Positions 38,322 through 46,266 of a stretch of 56,073 nt of DNA are shown here, piece by piece (position 1 is the first letter of the stretch; each line of letters begins with the position of its first letter). The notes below the pieces were generated by a model. The model saw only the letters and a list, made by a program, of their open reading frames with translations. It did no database searches and had not been told where the DNA came from. The position numbers and the translations under genes were made by a program. This DNA is from Asaia bogorensis (lineage in GTDB: Bacteria > Pseudomonadota > Alphaproteobacteria > Acetobacterales > Acetobacteraceae): NCBI GenBank assembly GCA_945869965.1, contig CAMBRC010000015.1, positions 1-56,073 of the forward strand. Direction: 5' to 3'.

Positions 38322-39497
38322 ATGACGGGGGGGCCGCAGCTTCGGCGCAGTCTGACGCTGGGGCCGCTGATTCTTTATGGTGTGGGCGTGATTGTCGGCG
38401 CCGGGATCTATGTCGCAATTGGCGCGGTGATCGAGCGGGCGGGTGGTGCGGCACCGCTGTCGTTTCTGTTGGCCGGGCTGGTGGCGGCGGCGTCCGGGCT
38501 TTGCTACGCCGAGCTTGCCGGGCGGTTTCCGGAGGCGGCGGGGGCGGCGGCGTATGTGCGGCATGGGTTTGGGTCGGACCGGCTGGCGCTGGTGACCGGG
38601 CTGGCGCTGGCGGCGGCGATTGTGGTGGCGGCGGCTTCGATCGCGGCCGGTGCGGTGCACTACCTCGAACTGCTGTTGCCGTTGCCGCCATCGGTGCTGA
38701 CGGCCCTGGTCGTGGTGCTATTCACCGTGGTGGCGTCGTTGGGAGTCCGGGAAAGCGTGTTCCTGGCGGCCGGGATTGGCGCGCTGGAACTGCTGGGGCT
38801 GCTGGCGGCGACGTTCAGCGGGTTGGCCAGTGCGCCGGCGATCGACGTCTTGGCGATGGTGCCGGCCGACCGCGCGGGGTGGGCGGGGGTGACCGCCGGC
38901 GCGTTCATCGCGTTTTTCGCGTTCATCGGCTTCGAGAGCCTGGCGAACATGGGCGAGGAGGTGCGCGATCCGCACCGGACACTGCCGCGCGGCATTGTGG
39001 GCGCGATCGGGGTGAGCCTGGTGCTCTATCTCGCCGTGGCGGTGGCGGCGGTGGCCGGCGGGCGGGAGCCGGCATCGCTGGCGGCATTGTTCGGCGGGCC
39101 GGGTGCCAGCGCGTTTGCGGTGGTGGGCACGCTGGCGGTGGCCAATGGGGTGCTGGTGCAGATCATGGTGCTGGCGCGGCTGTTCTTCGGTGTCGCCAAG
39201 CGAGGGCAGTTGCCGACGCTGCTGGCCCGGGTGAATGCGCGCACCCGCACGCCGCTGGCCGCCACCGTGCTGGCGGGCGGGCTGGTGCTGGGGATGGCGT
39301 TGTTCCTGCCATTCGAGCGGCTGTTGGCGTTGGCCAATTTGATCACGCTATTGATCTTCGCGTTGGTCGATATCGCGCTGTGGCGGGTGCAGCGCGCGTC
39401 CTCGGCGGGGCAGGGGCGATTTGCCGTGCCGCACTGGCTGCCGCTGGTGGCGGCGGCGCTGGCCTTGGCGCTGGTGGCGGCCGAGTTGATCGCTTGA
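38322..39497 (+). CDS. APC-family amino acid permease
   Basis: A 391-residue permease of about eleven hydrophobic segments. LTLGPLILYGVGVIVGAGIYVAIG opens it with the GxG substrate motif, and FIAFFAFIGFESLANMGEEVRDPHRTLPRGIVGAI is the APC signature near residue 200. It starts one base after the creatininase stop, so it is likely part of the same transcript. The imported substrate is unknown; an amine or amino acid is expected. Confidence 0.88.
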   Translation: MTGGPQLRRSLTLGPLILYGVGVIVGAGIYVAIGAVIERAGGAAPLSFLLAGLVAAASGLCYAELAGRFPEAAGAAAYVRHGFGSDRLALVTGLALAAAIVVAAASIAAGAVHYLELLLPLPPSVLTALVVVLFTVVASLGVRESVFLAAGIGALELLGLLAATFSGLASAPAIDVLAMVPADRAGWAGVTAGAFIAFFAFIGFESLANMGEEVRDPHRTLPRGIVGAIGVSLVLYLAVAVAAVAGGREPASLAALFGGPGASAFAVVGTLAVANGVLVQIMVLARLFFGVAKRGQLPTLLARVNARTRTPLAATVLAGGLVLGMALFLPFERLLALANLITLLIFALVDIALWRVQRASSAGQGRFAVPHWLPLVAAALALALVAAELIA

Positions 39498-39528
39498 CGA
39501 AGCCGCGCCAGCTTCCCTCAATGCCGGC

Positions 39529-40437
39529 ATGACCCATTTTCGTCCTCTGCCTGTCTGGCGCTCGCTGATGTATGTGCCGGCGCATGTCGACCGCTTCATC
39601 GACCGGGCGCATACCCGCGGGGCCGACTGCATCCAGCTCGACCTGGAGGACAGCGTGCCGCCGTCGGAGAAGGCCGCCGCGCGCGCCAATCTTGCCAGTG
39701 CCGCCCGGCGGGTGCGGCGCGGGCCGAACGATGTGCTGGTGCGGATCAATGCGCCGCTGTCCCTGGCGGTGCCTGATGTCGAGGCGGCGGTGGGGCCGGA
39801 TGTCGACGGGCTGATCATCACCAAGGCGCGCGGGCCGGACCACATCAGGCTGCTGGACGAGCTGGTCAGCGAGCGCGAGGCCACGGCCGGGCTGCCGGAC
39901 GGCCACACCTGGTTCTCCATCCTGGTCGAGACGCCGGAGGCTTTGCCCCAGGCCGAGGCGATCGCGCGGGCCAGCCGGCGCTGCATCGCGCTGAGCCTGG
40001 GGGCGGAGGATTTCGCCCTCGCCTTGGGGGCCGAGCCGACCGAGGAGGCGCTGTCGCTGGCCAAGCGGATGGTCTTGCATGCCGCTCGCGCCGCCGGGGT
40101 GATGCCGCTGGGCCTGACCGGCACGCTGGCCGGCTTTGGCGACGTCGAAGCCTTCGCGGCGATGGCCCGGCGCTCGCGCGCGCTGGGCTTCGAGGGGGCG
40201 TCCTGCATCAACCCGGTTCAGGTGGCGCCGCTGAACGCGGCGTTCTCGCCCGCCGAGGCCGAGATCGCCCACGCCAAGCGGGTGATCGAGATCGACCGCC
40301 AAGCCGCCGCCGAAGGGCGCGGGGCGGTCGCGCTGGACGGGCGGATGATCGATGTTCCGATCGTGCGCCGCGCCGAGCGGCTGTTGGCGCGGGCGGAGGC
40401 GATTGCGGCGAGAGTGGGCGCGGCGCGAACCGCCTGA
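39529..40437 (+). CDS. CoA ester lyase (CitE/HpcH-HpaI family)
   Basis: A 302-residue TIM-barrel lyase. WRSLMYVPAHVDRFIDRA opens it; DCIQLDLEDSVPPSEKAAAR with its acidic metal ligands is near residue 38, and LSLGAEDFALALG near 160. Relatives include the beta-methylmalyl-CoA, malyl-CoA and citramalyl-CoA lyases. It follows the permease by 31 bases and may belong to the same catabolic run. Substrate open. Confidence 0.85.
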   Translation: MTHFRPLPVWRSLMYVPAHVDRFIDRAHTRGADCIQLDLEDSVPPSEKAAARANLASAARRVRRGPNDVLVRINAPLSLAVPDVEAAVGPDVDGLIITKARGPDHIRLLDELVSEREATAGLPDGHTWFSILVETPEALPQAEAIARASRRCIALSLGAEDFALALGAEPTEEALSLAKRMVLHAARAAGVMPLGLTGTLAGFGDVEAFAAMARRSRALGFEGASCINPVQVAPLNAAFSPAEAEIAHAKRVIEIDRQAAAEGRGAVALDGRMIDVPIVRRAERLLARAEAIAARVGAARTA

Positions 40438-40448
40438 CGCCGCTACCG

Positions 40449-41204
40449 TCAGGTCATGCCGGTGGCGATGTTGTCGAGCGTCTCGTGTTTCAACACCACG
40501 ATCTCGGTGTTGTTCGGGATCTCGATCAGTTGCTCCGCCTTGAAGCGCGTCAGGGTGCGGCTGATCGTCTCGATGGTCAGGCCGAGGTAATCGGCGATAT
40601 CGCTGCGCGTCATCGGCAGGTGGATGCGTTCCTTCGCGCCGTTCGGGGCGTGGCCGGCGCAATGCGGCAGCAGGTTGGCGCGGGCGATCAGGAAAGATGC
40701 CAGCCGCTCGCGCGCGGTCTTGCGGCCGAGCAGCAGCATCTGTTCCTGGGCCACGACCAGTTCGTTGGAGGCGACTTCGAGCAGCTTCTTCTCGAGGGCG
40801 GGGAAATCATCGAGCAGGCCGCGCAGCTTGGCGCGAGTGAAGCGGCAGATCCGCATCGGCTCCAGGGCTTCGGCGCTGAAGGCATAGGAGCTGGAGACGG
40901 CGAGGCCGAGGAAGTATCCGGTGGCCGCAAAGCCGGTGACCTGGCGCCGCCCGTCGGGGAGCAGCTTGAACAGCTTTGCGGTGCCGGCGGTGACGTTGAA
41001 GAAATGCTCGGCCGGGTCGCCTTCCTGGATGAAGCTGTAGCCGGGCTGGACGGTGAGGGTGACGGCTGCCGCGCCCAGGCGTTCGAGGTCGGCATCGGAG
41101 ATCACCGAGCACACGCTGAACGGCCGTGCCTGGCAGTGCAGGCACACGTTCGCGACGCGGTGCGGGTCTATGACAACGGGCCGGGCCCGAATCAACGCGG
41201 TCAT
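40449..41204 (-). CDS. fnr: Fnr/FnrL-type oxygen-sensing regulator
   Basis: A 251-residue CRP/FNR regulator. The N-terminal CLHC and a third Cys in RPFSVC (residues 22-33), with a fourth Cys near 120 (MRICRFTRAKL), match the [4Fe-4S] ligands of Fnr. The cNMP-like beta domain (IQEGDPAEHFFNVTAGTAKLFKLLPDGRRQVTGF) and the helix-turn-helix DIADYLGLTIETISRTLTRF are complete, with the E..SR contacts that read TTGAT. An in-frame ATG twelve codons upstream is an alternative start. A matching box lies in the upstream gap. Confidence 0.92.
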   Translation of the reverse strand: MTALIRARPVVIDPHRVANVCLHCQARPFSVCSVISDADLERLGAAAVTLTVQPGYSFIQEGDPAEHFFNVTAGTAKLFKLLPDGRRQVTGFAATGYFLGLAVSSSYAFSAEALEPMRICRFTRAKLRGLLDDFPALEKKLLEVASNELVVAQEQMLLLGRKTARERLASFLIARANLLPHCAGHAPNGAKERIHLPMTRSDIADYLGLTIETISRTLTRFKAEQLIEIPNNTEIVVLKHETLDNIATGMT

Positions 41205-41332
41205 GTGCGCTCCTGGCAGCCTTGACTCGGCTGACGTCATGGAGACCTAGCCTACACCCGGAACTGGCGCAGGGCGAACCGCATTCTCGCAACACACGGT
41301 ATCGGAATCTACGCAGTTTTCGCCGTGGAACA

Positions 41333-41346
41333 TTGATCTGAGTCAA
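41333..41346 (+). promoter_or_regulatory. Fnr box
   Basis: TTGATCTGAGTCAA matches the Fnr consensus TTGAT-N4-ATCAA with one mismatch. It lies between fnr and the divergent 171-residue gene. Its centre is 41.5 bases upstream of the A of that gene's ATG, the class II activation distance if transcription starts at the start codon. It is also 128 bases upstream of the fnr start. Confidence 0.75.
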
Positions 41347-41380
41347 CGAATAGCTGCACCATCGGCTGCATTGTGGCGCA

Positions 41381-41896
41381 ATGCCCGAGAGTGTTGCGCA
41401 CGATCCCGGCCTGCGGTGCGAAGACCTGTCCCCTGACTCCGCCAGGACAGTGTTTCCGTTGCTGCGCGAGGCGGTCCCTGGCCTGACCCTTGCGGGCTGG
41501 CTGGGTTTTGCCCGCCGGGTCGGGTCGCCGCGACAGGCTCTACGGTCCGGCATCGTGGTAGTGCGCCGCGCGCCGCGCCCGATGCCGTGCGGTCTGTTCA
41601 TCTGGCGCCGCGATGACGACCTGGAGCATGGCGCGGTGCTTGTGGCCGAACATCTGGTGGCCATCGACCTGTTGGACCCGGCACCGGTCATGGCGGCACT
41701 GGTGCGGGAGCTTGAGGCGCTGGCCAAGCGCCTGGGCTGCGGTGGCATCCGCACGATGATGATCCGGCCCGACGCGCCGATTGCCGCCCAGTTGCTGGCG
41801 GCCGGTCACGCCACCCAGGTGGGCGCGATGTTCAAGCCGGTGGAAAGCCGCCCGGATGCCGGCCCGCCGTCGAAACCGGGACCCAGCCGCCGGTAG
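41381..41896 (+). CDS. Hypothetical protein, probable Fnr target (GNAT-like pattern)
   Basis: A 171-residue cytoplasmic protein. LTLAGWLGFARRVGSPRQALRSGIVVVRR and CGLFIWRRDDDLEHGAVLVAEHLVAIDLLDPAPVMAALVRELEALAKRLGCGGIRTMM resemble the helix-strand order of GNAT acetyltransferases, but the acetyl-CoA loop is not clear. The Fnr box just upstream suggests low-oxygen expression. The 3' tail is Pro/Ser rich. Confidence 0.65.
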   Translation: MPESVAHDPGLRCEDLSPDSARTVFPLLREAVPGLTLAGWLGFARRVGSPRQALRSGIVVVRRAPRPMPCGLFIWRRDDDLEHGAVLVAEHLVAIDLLDPAPVMAALVRELEALAKRLGCGGIRTMMIRPDAPIAAQLLAAGHATQVGAMFKPVESRPDAGPPSKPGPSRR

Positions 41897-41905
41897 CACG
41901 CCGCT

Positions 41906-41933
41906 TTGGCGCACGGCGCGGCGGACGTATACT
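41906..41933 (+). promoter_or_regulatory. Candidate sigma-70 promoter for hldE
   Basis: TTGGCG and TATACT separated by 16 bases. The predicted start point, near 41,940, lies just after an alternative GTG codon at 41,936. This argues for the downstream TTG 41,966 as the real hldE start, leaving a leader of about 26 bases with GGGA before it. Confidence 0.5.
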
Positions 41934-41965
41934 CCGTGCCTGAACCGATCGTCGGGACCCGCCGC

Positions 41966-43450
41966 TTGCCCTCCTCCTCCGCGCCTGATGCTGCCGAACG
42001 CCTGCTGGCCCGCCACCTCGCCGCCTTTGGCGGGGTCACGGTGCTGGTGCTGGGCGATGTGATGCTGGACCGCTACGTGCATGGCGAGGTCCGGCGCATC
42101 TCGCCCGAGGCGCCGATCCCGGTGTTATGGGCGCGCAGTCGTCGGAGTGTGCTGGGCGGTGCCGGCAATGTGGCCGAGAACGCCGCGGCACTGGGCGCAA
42201 AGGTCGTGCTGGTCGGGCTGGTCGGCGACGATGCGGCGGCTGCCGAGATCGCCGCCGCCATCGGCGGGCGCTTCGGCAATGGGCTGGTGCGCGCACCCGG
42301 CCGGCCGACCACGGTCAAAACCCGCTTCATGTCCGGCGGCCACCAACTGCTGCGCCTGGACGAAGAGGAGTGGGCTCTTGCGCCCGCCGAGGCCGAGCTC
42401 CGCTTGCTCGATGCTTTTCGCGCCGCCCTGCCGGCTGCCGATGTCGTGGTGCTGTCCGACTATGAAAAGGGCGTGCTGTCCGATGCGGTGCTGCGCGGGG
42501 CCATCGACGCGGCCCGCGCCGCCGGAAAGCCGGTGGTGGTCGATCCCAAGCGAGCGAATTTCGGCGCCTATGCCGGTGCCACCGTGATCACGCCCAACGT
42601 CATGGAAGTGACCCGCGCCACCGGGCTCTTCGCCGACGATGATGCCGGTGCGGCGCGCGCCGGCGAGGCCGCCCTGGCCCAGGCTGGTGCCGAGGCGGTG
42701 CTGGTCAAGCGTTCGGAAAAAGGCTTGACCTTGGTGCGCCGGGGCCAACTCCCGCGCCACGTGCCAACCCGTGCCGTGGCGGTGGCCGACGTTTCCGGCG
42801 CCGGCGACACGCTGGTGATAGCCTTCGCGCTTGCCTTGGCCGTGGGTGCAGAGATGCCGGACGCCGCCCTGTTGGCCAACGTCGCCGCCGGCCTGGCCGT
42901 CGCCAAGCCCGGCACCGCCACGGTCAGCCGCGCCGAACTCGCCGCCACCCTGCACCGCGAGGAGGTGCTGGCGATCGACAGCAAGGTGATGGAACTGGAC
43001 GCCGCGCTGGCGCAGATCGCCGCCTGGCGCGCGCGGGGCGAAAAAGTCGGCTTCACCAATGGCTGCTTCGATCTGATCCACCCCGGCCATGTCCGCCTGC
43101 TCGCCGCCGCCCGGGCGCAATGCGACCGGCTGGTGGTCGGGCTGAACAGCGATGACTCGGTGAAGCGCCTGAAAGGCCCGGACCGCCCGGTGCAGAACGA
43201 GGCGGCGCGGGCCACGGTGATGGCCAGCATGGCCTCGGCCGACCTGGTGGTGATTTTCGAGGAGGACACCCCCGAACGGCTGATCCGCGCCATCGTGCCC
43301 GATGTGCTGATCAAGGGCGCGGACTACACGATCGACCAGGTGGTCGGGGCGGATATCGTCCAGGCCGCTGGGGGGCGGGTGGCGCTGATTCCGCTGGAGG
43401 CGGGGCATAGCACGACGGGGACGATCGCGCGGATTAACGCGGGGGGATAG
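41966..43450 (+). CDS. hldE: Bifunctional heptose-7-phosphate kinase / heptose-1-phosphate adenylyltransferase
   Basis: A 494-residue fusion that activates heptose for LPS core synthesis. The PfkB-type kinase (residues 20-330) begins VTVLVLGDVMLDRYVHGEVRRISPEAPIPV and has VLGGAGNVAENAAALGA and the catalytic VADVSGAGDTLVIAF. The nucleotidyltransferase (residues 355-494) begins VGFTNGCFDLIHPGHVRLL, with HxGH. The start is uncertain among TTG 41,906, GTG 41,936 and TTG 41,966; I take the last because of the promoter and its GGGA site. Confidence 0.9.
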   Translation: MPSSSAPDAAERLLARHLAAFGGVTVLVLGDVMLDRYVHGEVRRISPEAPIPVLWARSRRSVLGGAGNVAENAAALGAKVVLVGLVGDDAAAAEIAAAIGGRFGNGLVRAPGRPTTVKTRFMSGGHQLLRLDEEEWALAPAEAELRLLDAFRAALPAADVVVLSDYEKGVLSDAVLRGAIDAARAAGKPVVVDPKRANFGAYAGATVITPNVMEVTRATGLFADDDAGAARAGEAALAQAGAEAVLVKRSEKGLTLVRRGQLPRHVPTRAVAVADVSGAGDTLVIAFALALAVGAEMPDAALLANVAAGLAVAKPGTATVSRAELAATLHREEVLAIDSKVMELDAALAQIAAWRARGEKVGFTNGCFDLIHPGHVRLLAAARAQCDRLVVGLNSDDSVKRLKGPDRPVQNEAARATVMASMASADLVVIFEEDTPERLIRAIVPDVLIKGADYTIDQVVGADIVQAAGGRVALIPLEAGHSTTGTIARINAGG

Positions 43451-43457
43451 AAAGAGT

Positions 43458-43596
43458 CTTCTTTTTGTGAACAAAAAGAAGCAAAAAAACTTCAATCATT
43501 AGGCCTTGAGTATCATCCCGCCGTTTCGACGCTGCCCGGCCTTGTCGCTCTGATTCGAATAAAGTTTTTTTGCTTCTTTTTGTTCACAAAAAGAAG
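43458..43596. repeat. AT-rich nested inverted repeat (family 1, copy 8)
   Basis: The left hairpin CTTCTTTTTGT-GA-ACAAAAAGAAG and CAAAAAAACTTCAATC face GAATAAAGTTTTTTTG and CTTCTTTTTGT-TC-ACAAAAAGAAG. It begins seven bases after the hldE stop and ends 24 bases before the convergent mlaF stop. Confidence 0.9.
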
Positions 43597-43619
43597 ATTC
43601 TTCCTGCCGCTTGCCTTCC

Positions 43620-44408
43620 TTATCGCCGCAGTTCCATCTGGATAGGCCCATCCCGCCGCCCGTGGGTGAACTGGTCGACCATGGGGTTACCGCTGTCCAT
43701 CAGGCTATCGGCCGGGCCCTCCCAGATGATGCGGCCTTTGTGGATCATCGCCGCGCGGTCGCCGATGCGTTTGGCGCTGGCCATGTCGTGAGTGATGGCG
43801 ATGGCGGTGGAGCCCATGCGGCGGACCTGTTCGATGATCAGGCCGTCGATCACGGCGCCCATGATCGGGTCGAGCCCGGTGGTCGGCTCGTCGAAGAACA
43901 GGATGTCCGGGGTGGCGGCGATGGCGCGGGCCAGGGCGACGCGTTTCTGCATGCCGCCGGAGAGTTCGGCCGGCGAGAGGTCGCCGACGCTGGCGGCCAG
44001 GCCGACCTGGGCCAGGACTTCGTCGGCGCGCTTGCGGGCTTCGGCGCGGGTGGCTTTCTTCTGCGCCAGCAATCCGAAGGCGACGTTGTCGGCCACTGAG
44101 ATGCTGTCGAACAGGGCGCCGGCCTGGAACAGCATGCCGATCCCGGCCCGCACTGCCTCACGCTCGCGCGGGGCCATGCGCAGCACGTCCGGGCCGTCGA
44201 TCTCGATGCTGCCGGCATCGGGCTCGATCAGGCCGAGGATGCATTTGATCAGGACGGATTTGCCCGAGCCGGAGCCGCCGATCACCACCATGGAGGTGCG
44301 CGGCGCCACGTCGAGGTCGATGCCGTCCAGCACCAGCTTGTCGCCGAAGCGCTTGGTGACGCCGCGCAGGCGGATCTTAGGGACCAAGGGGGGGGGCGTG
44401 TCGCTCAT
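43620..44408 (-). CDS. mlaF: Mla-type ABC transporter ATP-binding protein
   Basis: A 262-residue ATPase of the outer-membrane lipid asymmetry transporter. Walker A GGSGSGKSVLIK is near residue 40, the signature LSPAELSGGMQKRVALARAI near 140, Walker B ILFFDEPTTGLDPI near 165. Codons 5-7 lie in a run of nine C residues. The start overlaps mlaE as ATGA. No mlaD (MCE) gene follows: the family 1 repeat and hldE come next. Confidence 0.92.
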   Translation of the reverse strand: MSDTPPPLVPKIRLRGVTKRFGDKLVLDGIDLDVAPRTSMVVIGGSGSGKSVLIKCILGLIEPDAGSIEIDGPDVLRMAPREREAVRAGIGMLFQAGALFDSISVADNVAFGLLAQKKATRAEARKRADEVLAQVGLAASVGDLSPAELSGGMQKRVALARAIAATPDILFFDEPTTGLDPIMGAVIDGLIIEQVRRMGSTAIAITHDMASAKRIGDRAAMIHKGRIIWEGPADSLMDSGNPMVDQFTHGRRDGPIQMELRR

Positions 44409-45199
44409 TTGGTGAAGAACATCTCGGTCAGCACGTAGTCCAACGCCAGGATCAGCACGGAGGCGGTGACCACGGCCGCTGTGGTTGCGGCACCCACGCC
44501 CTGGGCGCCGCCGCGGCTGTTGTAGCCGTAGTAGCAGCCCATCAGGGTGATGATGAAGCCGAACACGGCGGCCTTGACCAGGCCGGAGATCACGTCGGCG
44601 GCCTGCAGGAAGCGGATCGTGTCGTCCAGGTAGGTGATTGGATTGAAGCCCAGCTTGGCCACTGCGATGATGAACCCGCCCATCACGCCGAGAATGTCGG
44701 CCACCACCACCAGCAGCGGCAGCGCGATGATCCCGGCCAGCAGGCGCGGGGCGACGAGATATTTCATCGGGTTGGTCGACAGCGTGGTCAGGGCGTCGAT
44801 CTGGTCGGTCACCCGCATGGTGCCGATCTCCGCCGCCATTGCCGCGCCCACCCGTCCGGCCACCATCAGCCCGCCCAGCACCGGGCCCAGCTCGCGGGTG
44901 ATCGACAGCACCACCAGCGAGGCGATCGCGCTCTCGGCGGAGAAGCGCGACAGCCCGATGGAGGATTGCAGCGCCAGCACCATGCCGGTGAACACGGCGG
45001 TGAGCGCCACCACCGGCAGCGAGAAATAGCCGATCTCGACCAGGGCGCGCAGGAAGGCGCGGCCGTAGAAGGGCGGGCGGACGATGTGTGACAGGCCGAG
45101 CAGGGCGAACAGCGTTACTCGCCCGGTGGCGGCACAGGCGCCCAGCAGCCCGCGGCCGATGCCGGCGACGAAATCCAGCACCGTGTTCAAGACGACCAC
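44405..45199 (-). CDS. mlaE: Mla-type ABC transporter permease
   Basis: A 264-residue MlaE permease with five to six membrane segments. RPPFYGRAFLRALVEIGYFSLPVVALTAVFTGMVLALQSSIGL opens the domain; ELGPVLGGLMVAGRVGAAMAAEIGTMRVTDQIDAL is the family hallmark near residue 95-130. It works with MlaF, normally with MlaD, moving phospholipids between membranes. GTG 45,199 overlaps the end of alr by 13 bases; a slightly later start is possible. Confidence 0.92.
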   Translation of the reverse strand: MVVLNTVLDFVAGIGRGLLGACAATGRVTLFALLGLSHIVRPPFYGRAFLRALVEIGYFSLPVVALTAVFTGMVLALQSSIGLSRFSAESAIASLVVLSITRELGPVLGGLMVAGRVGAAMAAEIGTMRVTDQIDALTTLSTNPMKYLVAPRLLAGIIALPLLVVVADILGVMGGFIIAVAKLGFNPITYLDDTIRFLQAADVISGLVKAAVFGFIITLMGCYYGYNSRGGAQGVGAATTAAVVTASVLILALDYVLTEMFFTK

Positions 45200-46266
45200 A
45201 CCCGATGATACCGCCGCCCCAGACTAGTCATCACCTCATATCCGTTGGTCCCGGCGGCCTCGGCGACGTCATCCACCGGCCGCGACGGTCCGATCAGCTC
45301 CAGCCAGTCGCCTTCGCGCAGCCCCGGCCGGTCGGTGGCGTCGAATGTGGTGAGGTCCATGGACACACGCCCTACCAGCGGCACCGGGGCGCCGTCAAAG
45401 ACCGCGTGCCCGCGCCCGGAATGCCCGCGATGCCAGCCATCGGCATAGCCGACGCCGACGGTGGCGATCCGGCTCGCCCGCCCGGCGATCCAGGTGCTGT
45501 TGTAGCCAACGCTGGCACCAGCGGGCACATCCCGCAGCGCCAGCACGCGGGCCATCAGCCGCACCACCGGCCGCATCGGATTCGCCCGCCCGGGCGTCGG
45601 GTTGATGCCATACAGCGCCGCCCCCGGCCGCGCGAGATCGCTGGCCCACTCGTTCCCCAGGAACATCCCTGACGAGTTGGCGAAGCTGCGCGGCACCCCT
45701 GGCCACATGGCACATGCAGCGGCGAAGCGGTCGCGCTGGGCGGCGTTCATCGGGTCGCCGGCGACCTCGCTGGCCACCAGATGCGTCATCACGTAGCGCA
45801 GGTCGATGCCGTCCAATTTGCCGGCCAATGCCGCAAGCTGCCCGCCATCCAGCCCCAGCCTGTTCATCCCGGTATCGACATGCAGCAGCGCCGGCAGCGC
45901 CCGTCCCAAGCGGCGGGCCAGCCCGCCCCAGCGCGCAATCTCGCCCAGCGTGCCCAGCACCGGCACGATGTCATGGACGACGAAACCATCCTCGCTCCCC
46001 CGAGGCATCCCGTTTAGCACCGCCACCATGGCACCCGGCACCAGGCCACGAATGGCCACGGCCTCGGACAGGTGTGCGACAAAGAAATGCCGGCACCCCG
46101 CCGCATGCAGCGTGGTCGCCACCTGCACCGCCCCCAACCCATAGGCGTCCGCCTTCACCACCCCCGCCACCGCCCCGCCGGGATGCAACGCCGCCAGCGC
46201 CCGCCAGTTCGCCGCGATGGCCGCCAGGTCGATTTCCAGCCGCGCCAGTTCCGTTCCGGCGGTCAG
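45187..46266 (-). CDS. alr: Alanine racemase, proposed CTG start
   Basis: Makes D-alanine for peptidoglycan. A gene caller would begin at TTG 46,188 and lose 26 residues. The same frame upstream reads ELARLEIDLAAIAANWRAL, the conserved alanine racemase N-terminus, and is closed by a TGA before any ATG, GTG or TTG. The only suitable codon is CTG 46,266, which overlaps the dnaB stop as CTGA. The 359-residue product then has PLP lysine K38 in VVKADAYGLG and the tyrosine motif SVGYNSTW. Normal family length supports this. Confidence 0.9.
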   Translation of the reverse strand: MTAGTELARLEIDLAAIAANWRALAALHPGGAVAGVVKADAYGLGAVQVATTLHAAGCRHFFVAHLSEAVAIRGLVPGAMVAVLNGMPRGSEDGFVVHDIVPVLGTLGEIARWGGLARRLGRALPALLHVDTGMNRLGLDGGQLAALAGKLDGIDLRYVMTHLVASEVAGDPMNAAQRDRFAAACAMWPGVPRSFANSSGMFLGNEWASDLARPGAALYGINPTPGRANPMRPVVRLMARVLALRDVPAGASVGYNSTWIAGRASRIATVGVGYADGWHRGHSGRGHAVFDGAPVPLVGRVSMDLTTFDATDRPGLREGDWLELIGPSRPVDDVAEAAGTNGYEVMTSLGRRYHRVWSS

